A stretch of 64,000 nt of DNA, from positions 42,580,114 through 42,644,113 of the forward strand of contig CM038720.1 of NCBI GenBank assembly GCA_021613375.1, read 5' to 3'. This DNA comes from Megaleporinus macrocephalus. Its lineage: Eukaryota > Chordata > Actinopteri > Characiformes > Anostomidae. A model generated the notes under the pieces. That model was given only the letters and a program-made list of their open reading frames with translations. It was not told where the DNA came from and searched no databases. Of this stretch, positions 26,501 through 40,600 are shown in pieces (the stretch's first letter is position 1; the number at the start of each line of letters is the position of its first letter). The translations under genes were made by a program, and so were the position numbers.

Positions 26501-29500
26501 AAGTGTAAAAGCTCTACTTACTCTATTAATACTGATTAATATTTAATAATAAAGTGTAAAAGCTCTACTTACTCTATTAATACTGATTAATATTTAATAA
26601 TAAAGTGTAAAAGCTCTTCTTACTCTATTAATACTGATTAATATTTAATAATGAAGTGTAAAAGCTCTACTTACTCTATTAATACTGATTAATATTTAAT
26701 AATAAAGTGTAAAAGCACTACTTACTCCATTAATACTGTTTAACATTTAATAATAAAGTGTAAAAGCACTACTTACTGTATTAATACTGTTTAACATTTA
26801 ATAATAAAGTGTAAATGCACTACTTACTCTATTAATACGGTTTAATATTAATAATAAATTATTTTGATCAGTCAATGAAAGCTTTGTTTCAATAATAAAT
26901 TTTTTTTTATTGTAAAATGGCTTTTTAAATAAAACGATCTAAGACACACACATATACACCGATCAGCCATAACATTAAACCACCTCCTTGTATCTACACA
27001 CACTGTTCACTTCATCAGCTCCACTGACCATATAGTGAAGAACAGAGTAAACGTGAATAAACCGTATATGCAGCGAAACAGAACTTCACACGGTAAATGG
27101 ATAAATGGAGGTGATGAAACAGACAGTGTGTGTAGATACAAGGAGGTGGTCTTCATTTTTTCTGATTGGTGTATACATCCTGTTTTATATCTACACACTT
27201 TGTTAGATTCATCAAATCCTCCCACCATGTAGGTGCACTTCGTAGTTCTGTTTTTAAAAAAGTCCAGTTGTCCAGTTTTTAAAAGTAAATACTGTCATCA
27301 TCGTCATCTGCTACAGGCTCAGGAGCCTCATCTTCTGCTACAGGCTCAGGAGCCTCATCTTCTGCTACAGGCTCAGGAGCCTCATCTTCTGCTACAGGCT
27401 CAGGAGCCTCATCTTCTGCTACAGGCTCAGGAGCCTCATCGTCTGCTACAGGCTCAGGAGCCTCTACATCATCTGCTACAGGCTCAGGAGCCTCATCTTC
27501 TGCTACAGGCTCAGGAGCCTCATCTTCTGCTACAGGCTCAGGAGCCTCATCTTCTGCTACAGGCTCAGGAGCCTCATCGTCTGCTACAGGCTCAGGAGCC
27601 TCTACATCATCTGCTACAGGCTCAGGAGCCTCTACATCATCTGCTACAGGCTCAGGAGCATCATCATCTGCTCCAGATTCAGTAACCTCTACATCATCTG
27701 CTACAGATTCAGTAACCTCTACATCATCTGCTCCAGGTTCAGGAACCTCTACATCATCTGTTCCAGATTCAGTAACCTCTACATCATCTGCTCCAGATTC
27801 AGTAACCTCTACATCATCTGCTGCAGATTCAGTAACCTCTACATCATCTGCTCCAGATTCAGTAACCTCTACATCATCTGCTCCAGATTCAGGAACCTCT
27901 ACATCATCTGCTGCAGATTCAGTAACCTCTACATCATCTGCTCCAGATTCAGTAACTTCTACATCATCTGTTCCAGATTCAGTAACCTCTACATCATCTG
28001 CTCCAGATTCAGTAACCTCTACATCATCTGCTGCAGATTCAGTAACCTCTACATCATCTGCTCCAGATTCAGTAACCTCTACATCATCTGCTGCAGATTC
28101 AGGAACCTCTACATCATCTGCTCCAGATTCAGTAACTTCTACATCATCTGTTCCAGATTCAGTAACCTCTACATCATCTGCTCCAGATTCAGTAACCTCT
28201 ACATCATCTGCTCCAGATTCAGTAACCTCTACATCATCTGCTCCAGGTTCAGGAACCTCTACATCATCTGTTCCAGATTCAGTAACCTCTACATCATCTG
28301 CTCCAGATTCAGTAACCTCTACATCATCTGCTGCAGATTCAGTAACCTCTACATCATCTGCTGCAGATTCAGTAACCTCTACATCATCTGCTCCAGATTC
28401 AGTAACCTCTACATCATCTGCTCCAGATTCAGGAACCTCTACATCATCTGCTGCAGATTCAGGAACCTCTACATCATCTGCTCCAGATTCAGTAACTTCT
28501 ACATCATCTGCTCCAGATTCAGTAACTTCTACATCATCTGCTCCAGATTCAGGAACCTCTACATCATCTGTTCCAGATTCAGTAACCTCTACATCATCTG
28601 CTGCAAGTCCAGGAGCCTCAAAATCATCTGCTCCAGGTCCAGAAGCCTTAGCATCATATGTTACAAGTCCAGAAGCCTCTACATCAACTGCTGCAGGTCC
28701 AGGAGCCTCAACATCATCTGCTACAAGTCCAGGAGCCTCAACATCATCTGCTGCAAGTGCAGGAGCCTCAACATCATCTGCTGCAAGTCCAGGAGTGTCA
28801 ACATCATCTGGTGCAAGTCCAGGAGCGTCAACATCATCTGCTGCAAGTCCAGGAGCTTCTACATCATTTGCTACACGTCCAGGAGCCTCAACATCATCTG
28901 CTGCAAGTTCAGGTGCCTCAACATCCTCTGCTACAAGTCCAGGAGCCTCTACATCAACTGCTGCAAGTCCAGGAGCGTCAACATCATCTGCTGCAAGTCC
29001 AGGAGTGTCAACATCATCTGCTGCAAGTCCAGGAGCGTCAACATCATCTGCTGCAAGTCCAGGAGCTTCTACATCATCTGCTACACGTCCAGGAGCCTCA
29101 ACATCATCTGCTACAGGTACTGGAACGTCACCGTCCTCTGCTGCAGGTAACAGAGCTACTCCATCATCAGGAGAACAGAAGTGGCTTTGTTAATATTTGG
29201 GTTTCTTTATTTCTTCTGTACGACGGATTTAGAGCCTCGCAGAAGAACTGTGTTCTAATCTTTTGAAGTAATTTTAACGAGTGTTTTAATGAATGTTCTT
29301 GTTTATCTTCTCTCCAGCGCGTGTGAACTGCGTGTCCCCTCCAAACTGCAGCACTACTTGTAAGTACTTTCCTCACCAGCAAAAAAAACATTGAATTATT
29401 GTCCACTTACAATCCGATCCATTTCTAATCACAGTGAAGACTTTATTATCAGACACTGACAGTGATGAGTAAAGGGCTGGGCTCGTCTGTTGCAGCTCCT

Positions 29501-31634
29501 GCAGCTCAGTACTACAACATGAAGATCAGGGTTAACGAGACTGACCACCAGACTAAAACTAACGAGTCCAGCATCACCGTATGGGTACGTACAGCATCAG
29601 CTGCTCTCACTTACATCATTCTGATTATGAGATGTAGGTGAGGAACAGAGTGGAGGAGATGGAGGTGAGGAACAGAGTGGAGGAGATGGAGGTGAGGAAC
29701 AGAGTGGAGGAGATGGGGGGTGAGGAACAGAGTGGAGGAAATGGAGGTGAGGAACAGAGTGGAGGAGATGGAGGTGAGGAACAGAGTGGGGGAGATGGAG
29801 GTGAGGAACAGAGTGGAGGAGATGGAGGTGAGGAACAGAGTGGAGGAGATGGGGGGTGAGGAACAGAGTGGAGGAGATGGAGGTGAGGAACAGAGTGGAG
29901 GAGATGGAGGTGAGGAACAGAGTGGAGGAAATGGAGGTGAGGAACAGAGTGAAGGAGATGGATGTGAGGAACAGAGTGGAGGAAATGGAGGTGAGGAACA
30001 GAGTGGAGGAGATGGAGGTGAGGAACAAAGTGGAGGAAATGGAGGTGAGGAACAGAGTGGAGGAGATGGAGGTGAGGAACAGAGTGGAGGAGATGGAGGT
30101 GAGGAACAGAGTGGAGGAGGTGAGGAACAGAGTGGAGGAGGTGGAGGTGAGATGTTACAGTAGATGTTGGAGGTGATGCTGATGTGATGAAGAGATGTTT
30201 GAGCTGAACTGAAAGATGAGCTGCTATCAAGCAGCAGATTAAGAACCACCAAGAAAACAAACCACCACATACTAAAGTGTTGATCACCAGTGTTCACCCC
30301 CAGATCACCCTTACACACTACAATACTCACTCCTACTGACCACCAGTGTTCACCCCCAGATCACCCTTACACACTACAATACTCACTCCTACTGACCACC
30401 AGTGTTCACCCCCAGATCACCCTTACACACTACAATACTCACTCCTACTGACCACCAGTGTTCACCCCCAGATCCCCCTTACACACTACAATACTCACTT
30501 CTACTGACCCCCAGCACCATCAGCTCAGCTTCTCCTTCACCAGTTCTCCTGTTTCCACCTTAAATGGAGGTGCAGGTACGTTCTGGCTCCTGCTGCACTG
30601 TTTAAGGTGGAACAGGAAAACTGGTGAATGAGCTGCTTCACCCTCGTGCACTCGGTAGGAGTGAGTATTGTAGAGTGAACAGTTGGTCTGGGGGTGATTT
30701 GACTGGTCACTGGTGAGGGGTTTAAATCTACAGCTACAAGAAACTGAAACAGGAAGTTCAGTCTCTCGTCCTGACCGCAGACGAGGGGTCAGACAGTTCT
30801 GCTGCTGGTTCTAGGTCAGTACTAGATAAAAGCTCCTTGAGGTTCTCAGTTAAACTGATTCAGAGAGACTGTAAACAACCTGAACCACAGATGTTCTGAG
30901 AGAGTTTGATAGCACCCCCTATGTGGAGAATCACTTCCTGCCCTCCATCTGCAGTTCAGTTCTTACAGTGATGTAACTAATATATATGTATTTTATTTTA
31001 TTTATTATTTATAGAATGTAGTTTATATGCCTCTAATCTCTGTGATGCCTTTATTAAATACATCTTGTGTTTTGCAGCTCAAGAATCTGTTTGAGCAGCG
31101 TCTAGGTGAATGCAGGTCTGATCTCAGTGCTACTCCTGCCAGGTAGTGTGATAAACAGTAACTGTTTCTTATTGTGTTCTAATGTATGTGTGTTAATGTA
31201 TGTATGTTTAGACAGAATTGGACCTTAAAATCATTTTAGTATTGATGCTGTTGTCACACTTTCATTTACACCACCAGTCAAAAGTTTGCACACCTACCTG
31301 AATATATATGTTTCTAGTTATAAAGGTGATTAGATGTGAGTGTGTTGAGAGACGAGTGTAAACAGTGAAGTTGGAGCCCATGTACACAAATATTACTAAA
31401 ACAAGCATTTGAGTGTAAAAATGAGAATGTATATTTTTACAAGAGCTATAAAACCACCAAACCTGTTTATCAGAACAAGATCTCAGCATCTACACTATCT
31501 TCTTCAGTCCTGTTAGAATCAGAATCAGAATCAGACTTTATTTGCCAAGGAATTTGTTTTTGGTAACAGTAGGTCACAGTGCCAATAACACATTACACAT
31601 GGGTAGATAGATAGACAGACAGACATACAGGAAA

Positions 31635-31685
<51 letters not shown>

Positions 31686-34600
31686 CATAGATACATAGAT
31701 AGATAGATAGATAGATCACCCTCTGAAAGTGGGATTAATGTTTCTGTGTTTATTTCAGTGCAGCTAATGTTTCTGGATCTTCTGCCAGACTCGTTCAGGT
31801 GAGCACCAGTGTGTAGGAGCAGCTCTTCAGTGTGTTTACTCATATTTTATGTTTTTCTTACATTCTCAGCACAAAAACCCCATAATCTGCTGCTTGTGTT
31901 TTCATTTTCAGAACATTCAGGTCCTCTGTAACAACAAGACTGAGATACGGTCAGTTTCCAAGTTATCTTCTGATACGGTAACGAAGAGAACGTCTGCAGG
32001 TGATGCTGATGGTCTGCTGGTTCTGCTTGTTTACAGATACACTGAGTGCACTGTGCTGCTGTGTTTAAATCAGACAACCAATCCATGCTGCATTGAATGC
32101 ATCATAACAGCAGTTCAGATCAACTCCTCCATCCAGGGACATGTTCTGGAAATAAAAGAGGAGGGTGAGTCACACAGACGTTTCCTGAATTACACGCTTA
32201 TTACAACCACAAGAAAAACTCACTATTGTGATTCTTATTGTTGAAGGATGTTGATGTTTTGCTATTACGTGTGTTCACCTGTTCTAACAGCAACAACTAC
32301 AACCACAGCTTCTTACAGGTGGAGATCAGTACTGCACAACGCTGTGGAGGAACCTTAAATTAGAATGTAGAACTATTAACCACTTGTGATTTGCACACAG
32401 CGGAATTTGACCTCCGCATTTAACCCATCCGTGCAGTGAAACAGCTGTGTCTCACAGCTCACTATTTGTACAAATTCTGTTACATTTATGAAAACATACT
32501 TTTAATTTTCATAGTTTTATTATAATATATATATATATTATATATTATATATATTATATATTATATATTATATATATATATATATTATATATATATTATA
32601 TGAAAATGAACCCATTTGTCTGTATATTCATTGAATATTTTTGAAAAGTCGCAGTCTCAAGTTTTAAATTGATTTCTGAAGTGTTGAATCTGCATTTGTG
32701 GATCAAATGGATTTTGAGACTTTCGTTTCATGTTTCTGAACAAGCGCTAGGGGGCGCTGCTGGTTTTGGCGGAATTGTGTAAGAAAAGAAGAAGCAGTTG
32801 TTCAGTATCAGACCACACAGGATGGGCAGTTGTTCAGTATCAGACCACACAGGATTGAGAGTTGTTCAGTATCAGACCACACAGGATGGGCAGTTGTTCA
32901 GTATCAGACCACACAGGATGGGCAGTTGTTCAGTATCAGACCACACAGGATGGGCAGTTGTTCAGTATCAGACCACACAGGATGGGCAGTTGTTCATTAT
33001 CAGACCACACAGGATGGGCAGTTGTTCAGTATCAGACCACACAGGATGGGCAGTTGTTCAGTATCAGACCACACAGGATGGGCAGTTGTTCAGCATCAGA
33101 CCACACAGGATGGACAGTTGTTCAGTATCAGACCACACAGGATGGGCAGTTGTTCAGTATCAGACCACACAGGATGGACAGTTGTTCAGTATCAGACCAC
33201 ACAGGATGGACAGTTGTTCAGTATCAGACCACACAGGATGGGCAGTTGTTCAGTATCAGACCACACAGGATGGGCAGTTGTTCAGTATCAGACCACACAG
33301 GATGGGCAGTTGTTCAGTATCAGACCACACAGGATGGGCAGTTGTTCAGTATCAGACCACACAGGATGGGCAGTTGTTCAGTATCAGACCACACAGGATG
33401 GGCAGTTGTTCAGCATCAGACCACACAGGATAGGCAGTTGTTCAGTATCAGACCACACAGGATGGGCAGTTGTTCAGTATCAGACCACACAGGATGGGCA
33501 GTTGTTCAGTATCAGACCAAACAGGATGGACAGTTGTTCAGTATCAGACCACACAGGATGGGCGGTTGTTAAGTATCAGACCACACAGGATGGGCAGTTG
33601 TTCAGTATCAGACCACACAGGATGGGCAGTTGTTCAGTATCAGACCACACAGGATGGGCAGTTGTTCAGTATCAGACCACACAGGATGGGCAGTTGTTCA
33701 GTATCAGACCAAACAGGATGGACAGTTGTTCAGTATCAGACCACACAGGATGGGCGGTTGTTAAGTATCAGACCACACAGGATGGGCAGTTGTTCAGCAT
33801 CAGACCACACAGGATGGGCAGTTGTTCAGTATCAGACCACACAGGATGGGCAGTTGTTCAGTGTCAGACCACACAGGATGGGCAGTTGTTCAGTATCAGA
33901 CCACACAGGATGGGGAGTTGTTCAGTATCAGACCACACAGGATGGACAGTTGTTCAGTATCAGACCACACAGGATGGGCAGTTGTTCAGTATCAGACCAC
34001 ACAGGATGGGGAGTTGTTCAGTATCAGACCACACAGGATGGACAGTTGTTCAGTATCAGACCACACAGGATGGGCAGTTGTTCAGCATCAGACCACACAG
34101 AATGGGCACTTGTTCAGTATCAGACCACACAGGATGGACAGTTGTTCAGTATCAGACCACACAGGATGGGCAGTTGTTCAGTATCAGACCACACAGGATG
34201 GACAGTTGTTCAGTATCAGACCACACAGGATGAACAGTTGTTCAGTATCAGACCACACAGGATGGGCAGTTGTTCAGCATCAGACCACACAGGATGGGCA
34301 CTTGTTCAGTATCAGACCACACAGGATGGGCACTTGTTCAGTATCAGACCACACAGGATGGGCAGTTGTTCAGGATCAGACCACACAGAATGGGCACTTG
34401 TTCAGCATCAGACCACACAGGATGGGCAGTTGTTCAGTATCAGACCACACAGAATGGGCACTTGTTCAGCATCAGACCACACAGGATGGGCAGTTGTTCA
34501 GTATCAGACCACACAGGATGGGCAGTTGTTCAGTATCAGACCACACAGGATGGGCAGTTGTTCAGCATCAGACCACACAGGATGGGCAGTTGTTCAGTAT

Positions 34601-37600
34601 CAGACCACACAGAATGGGCACTTGTTCAGCATCAGACCACACAGGATGGGCAGTTGTTCAGTATCAGACCACACAGGATGGGCAGTTGTTCAGCATCAGA
34701 CCACACAGGATGGGCAGTTGTTCAGTATCAGACCACACAGGATGGGCAGTTGTTAAGTATCAGACCACACAGGATGGGCAGTTGTTCAGGATCAGACCAC
34801 ACAGAATGGGCAGTTGTTCAGTATCAGACCACACAGGATGGGCAGTTGTTCAGTATCAGACCACACAGGATGGGCACTTGTTCAGCATCAGACCACACAG
34901 GATGGGCAGTTGTTCAGGATCAGACCACACAGAATGGGCACTTGTTCAGCATCAGACCACACAGGATGGGCACTTGTTCAGTATCAGACCACACAGGATG
35001 GGCAGTTGTTCAGCATCAAACCACACAGAATGGGCACTTGTTCAGTATCAGACCACACAGGATGGACACTTGTTCAGTATCAGACCACACAGGATGGGCA
35101 GTTGTTCAGTATCAGACCACACAGGATGGGCAGTTGTTCAGTATCAGACCACACAGGATGGGCAGTTTTTCAGTGTTAGACCACACAGGATGGGCAGTTT
35201 TTCAGTATCAGACCACACAGGATGGTTCAGCATCAGACCACACAGAATGGGCAGTTGTTCAGTATCAGACCACACAGGATGGACAGTTGTTCAGTATCAG
35301 ACCACACAGGATGGGCAGTTGTTCAGTATCAGACCACACAGGATGGTTCAGCATCAGACCACACAGGATGGGCACTTGTTCAGTATCAGACCACACAGGA
35401 TGGACAGTTGTTCAGTATCAGACCACACAGGATGGACAGTTGTTCAGTATCAGACCACACAGGATGGACAGTTGTTCAGTATCAGACCACACAGGATGGA
35501 CGGTTGTTCAGGATCAGACCACACAGGATGGACAGTTGTTCAGTATTAGACCACACAGGATGGACAGTTGTTCAATATCAGACCACACAGGATGGGGAGT
35601 TGTTCAGTATCAGACCACACAGGATGGGCAGTTGTTCAGTATCAGACCACACAGGATGGGCAGTTGTTCAGCATCAGACCGCACAGGATGGGGAGTTGTT
35701 CAGTATCAGACCACACAGGATGGGCAGTTGTTCAATATCAGACCACACAGGATGGGGAGTTGTTCAGTATCAGACCACACAGGATGGGCAGTTGTTCAGT
35801 ATCAGACCACACAGGATGGACAGTTGTTCAGTATCAGACCACACAGGATGGACAGTTGTTCAGTATCAGACCACACAGGATGGGCAGTTGTTCAGGATCA
35901 GACCACACAGGATGGACAGTTGTTCAATATCAGACCACACAGGATGGGGAGTTGTTCAGTATCAGACCACACAGGATGGGCAGTTGTTCAGTATCAGACC
36001 ACACAGGATGGGCACTTGTTCAGTATCAGACCACACAGGATGGACAGTTGTTCAGTATCAGACCACACAGGATGGACAGTTGTTCAGTATCAGACCACAC
36101 AGGATGGGCACTTGTTCAGTATCAGACCACACAGGATGGACAGTTGTTCAGTATCAGACCACACAGGATGGACAGTTGTTCAGTATCAGACCACACAGGA
36201 TGGACAGTTGTTCAGTATCAGACCACACAGGATGGACGGTTGTTCAGGATCAGACCACACAGGATGGACAGTTGTTCAGTATTAGACCACACAGGATGGA
36301 CAGTTGTTCAATATCAGACCACACAGGATGGGGAGTTGTTCAGTATCAGACCACACAGGATGGGCAGTTGTTCAGTATCAGACCACACAGGATGGGCAGT
36401 TGTTCAGCATCAGACCGCACAGGATGGGGAGTTGTTCAGTATCAGACCACACAGGATGGGCAGTTGTTCAATATCAGACCACACAGGATGGGGAGTTGTT
36501 CAGTATCAGACCACACAGGATGGGCAGTTGTTCAGTATCAGACCACACAGGATGGGCAGTTGTTCAGTATCAGTATTAAGGAGTTTGAGTTGTAGTTTGA
36601 GTAAAGTAGAGGTAAAATCTGGTTTAGGTTCAAAAGAAGGTGCTTGAGTACTTCTGACTGTCCGGTGTTGATTCTAGCTAAACGAGGTGAATCAGGTAAA
36701 TTGTGATGTGATTTGTTTTCTTCTGTAATTATGTGAAGGAACAGTGACAGATTTTAAAAGGTACCCAATCTCTGACTTCTCCATGTTCTTGTCCCCAGAC
36801 GTGACAGGCCTTCTGAACCTGAGCAAGAACATCTCGGCCACGGACCCGTCTCAGGTGCAGAGGGTGGTGTCTTCGCTTGAGTGGTTTCTCTCAGTACCCA
36901 AAGTTGACCTGAGTTTAGCGAACACTTCTCTCAACATTATCAACAACCTGCTTAACACATCAGCCCAGATACCACAATCCACTTCAAACAGGTGAGATGA
37001 AAGACAGGCTATTGTTGTTTGTTCATCCTAAAGCCTTAGAAGTATTTATTCAGTATTTATTCAGCATTTATTCAGTCTTTATTCAGTATTTAGTTTGTTC
37101 TCGGATGTTCTACATACAGTAGGTGACCTATGTAGATGTTGTTCTACGCCCACTTACTCTCTTTGATCTGGTCCTAGAATTATGTTGGATATGCAAATAA
37201 AAAAATGTTCCTCTTCTTATTTGATCAGAATCATAAACATCATGGACACACTTGGCCTGCGGATGGATGTTCAGAACCAGAACCTGACTATTTTCTCTCC
37301 ATCTCTGATTCTGGCTGTGGTAGCAGTGAATGGGACTCGCTTTCAGAACACCTCGTTCAACATGAGCTCCTCCAACGTACAGGTGATGCTTTAGAATGTT
37401 CAAGACTCCAAACACAACCTCCATCTTTGTCAGAGATGATTATGTAGCATGCACACAATCACAATGACCGCCTGTGATGTTATGTTTGAAGTCTCTGCTG
37501 CAAACAAGCTCTCGATGTTCTGTTTAGATGAGTTAGTGAAAGTGAAGATGTTAATGTTATTGATTGCACGCAGACCGTCTACACGCTGCCTCTTTCTCTT

Positions 37601-40600
37601 TTATGATCATTTAGATGAATGTTGGCTCCAGCTCCTACAGCAGTCTGTACCCCACAGTCCTTCCTCTCCAAGGTTCCATCGTTCTACCTGGGTCCCTCAT
37701 GGATAGGCTCACTGAGAAGAGTCAGGCGTCCAGAGTGCAGTTTAATTTCTACCAGGAAAGCACTCTGTTCCAGGTGTGTGCAGCTGCTTCTCACTTCCGG
37801 CTACTTTCTGTTTAGGTTTGTGGGCTACGTGGTACATCATGTACAGAGATAACAGAGATAATAATTGGTACTATCTATCAGTTATTGAACTCATTTGATA
37901 TGAAACCCTTAGTTGTATTATAGCAACAGTGGAAGGAGAAACGTTTTATAAAGATATCTGCTGACGTGTGGCAAAATATTTTAGATCATTTTTAGTTGAA
38001 TGGTAATATACGATATATATCTCGATATTTTTAGTTGAATGGCGATATACAATATATATCTTGATATTTTTAGCTGAATGGTAATATAATATATATATCT
38101 CAATATTTTTAGCTGAATGATAATATACTATATATATCTCGATATTTTTAGCTGAATGGTAATAAACGATATATATCTCGATGTTTTTAGTTGAATGGTA
38201 ATATAATATATAGATATCTCGATATTTTTAGCTGAATGGTAATATACGATATATATCTCGATATTTTTAGCTGAATGGTAATATACTATATATATCTTGA
38301 TATTTTTAGCTGAATGGTAATATAATATATATATCTCAATATTTTTAGCTGAATGGTAATATACTATATATATCTCAATATTTTTAGTTGAATGGTAATA
38401 TACTATATATATCTCAATATTTTTAGTTGAATGGTAATATACGATATATATCTCGATATTTTTAGCTGAATGGTAATATAATATATATATCTCAATATTT
38501 TTAGCTGAATGGTAATATACTATATATATCTCGATATTTTTAGCTGAATGGTAATATAATATATATATCTCGATATTTTTAGCTGAATGGTAATAAACGA
38601 TATATATCTCGATGTTTTTAGTTGAATGGTAATATAATATATATATATCTCGATATTTTTAGCTGAATGGTAATATACAATATATATCTCGATATTTTTA
38701 GCTGAATGGTAATATACGATATATATCTCGATATTTTTAGTTGAATGGTAATATACGATATATATCTTGATATTTTTAGCTAAATGGTAATATAATATAT
38801 ATATATCTCAATATTTTTAGCTGAATGGTAATATACTATATATATCTTGATATTTTTAGCTGAATGGTAATATAATATATATGTCTCAATATTTTTAGCT
38901 GAATGGTAATATACTATATATATCTCAATATTTTTAGTTGAATGGTAATATACTATATATATATCTCAATATTTTTAGTTGAATGGTAATATACGATATA
39001 TATCTCAATATTTTTAGCTGAATGGTAATATAATATATATATCTCGATATTTTTTAGCTGAATGGCGATATACGATGTATATAAAAGTATATAATAATAA
39101 TGTGTTCCTTATGTTTATCTCTCTGGTGTATATAAAGTGTTGTGGATGTGCATGTGTATTACTTGTTGGTAGTAATATATACGTTCATGTTAGTCTTATC
39201 TGAAAGAATGTCCACATATTTTCACGTAGATTAATTTGAAGTGCTTGTTTTATTGTTATGGCTGTGTGTAGGACCAAGCGCTGGACCCGAATAAAGCCCA
39301 GCTGATCAGCGGAGTTCTGGGATGCAGTGTGATGAACCTGTCCATCTCCAATCTGACAGACAACGTGGTGATCACACTGAGACACACTCAGTCTGTTTCG
39401 GTCAGTAAAACAGAGTTTTGTGGTGCTGGTGTTCTGTAAGTCTTGGTTTCACTGGTACTTACACTGCCAGTCAAAAGTTTGGAGACATCTACCTGAATCT
39501 ATATGTTTATAGTTATAAAGATGTTTTGATCTGAATGTGTTGAGAGACGAGTGTAAACAGTGAAGTTGGAGCCCATGTACACAAATATTACTAAAACAAA
39601 CATTTGAGTGTATGTAAATGTAAAAATGAGAATGTATATTTTTATAAGAGCTATAAAACCACCAAACCTGTTTATCAGAACAAGATCTCAGCATCTACAC
39701 TATCTTCTTCAGTCCTGTTAGAGAAGCAGCTCATGTAGCTCCTCATGAAGCTGCTGGTCAGAATGTTCAAAGTATGTAAACCAGCATCAGAGCAAATGAG
39801 CTCATTTCTAAAAGACCCTCTAAACATTCTTTAAACACAACCAGATGTTTAATTCTGCTCCAGGAATAATTCCATACCGACTATTCTATAGTTCTGATCT
39901 CTTCACACTTATTCACTAATATTAGTACTATTAATATAGTACACATACGAACACACTTATTCACTAATATTAGTACTATTAATATAGTACACATACGAAC
40001 ACACTTATTCACTAATATTAGTACTATTAATATAGTACACATACGAACACACTTATTCACTTATATTAGTACTAATAATATAGTACACATACGAACACAC
40101 TTATTCACTAATATTAGTACTATTAATATAGTACACTGAAGAAGAAGCTGAGGAGGTGTCTCCAAAGTTTTGACTGTGTGTACTAGATTAAGGTTACTCA
40201 CTAGACGTGAAGGACTAACAGGTAACGATTGTTGTACAAATCATGCAGCTGTAATTCTTCTGCCAGTTTTTTAATTTTCTATCTTTCTGTATAATGTATT
40301 TATATTTATTAGTGTATATACTGTAAACATGTCCTTCTTTTATTTCAATTAGTGCTTTATTATTTTATTATATTATATCATATTATATACAATATATGTG
40401 ATCTTATTTTATGTTTATTTCATTTGGCCCTTCCTTTTATACACTAATCAGTCATAACATTAAAACCACCTCACATATCTACACACATCGTCCAGTCAGC
40501 TCATACCTTCAGCTCATCTGCTGCTGCACAGTTTGTGTTCCTCTAGTCCTTCATCAGTGGACACAGGACGCCGCCCACAGGACACTGCTGTCTGGATAGT

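Noticed and set aside
27233..27685. Frame reading [16 protein letters not shown]
   Set aside because: Wrong frame of the mucin exon. Only the SSATGSGAS frame joins neighbouring exons in phase and stays open to 29146.
29597..30330. Proline/serine-rich minus-strand frames (SPPLCSSPP)
   Set aside because: 27-bp intronic array antisense to the receptor. Open in several frames simply because of the period.
32291..32318. 28-bp mini-exon reading ATTTTTASY between exon 17 and exon 18
   Set aside because: Splice-like ends, but it enters in phase 1 and leaves in phase 2, which breaks the frame into exon 18. Exon 17 joins exon 18 directly in phase. Probably a decayed Ser/Thr exon.
32798..36647. Several overlapping plus-strand frames of 200-670 residues repeating [19 protein letters not shown]
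   Set aside because: They are the 32-bp array read in all three frames. Flanking exons splice in phase without them, and no splice sites or domain features support coding.
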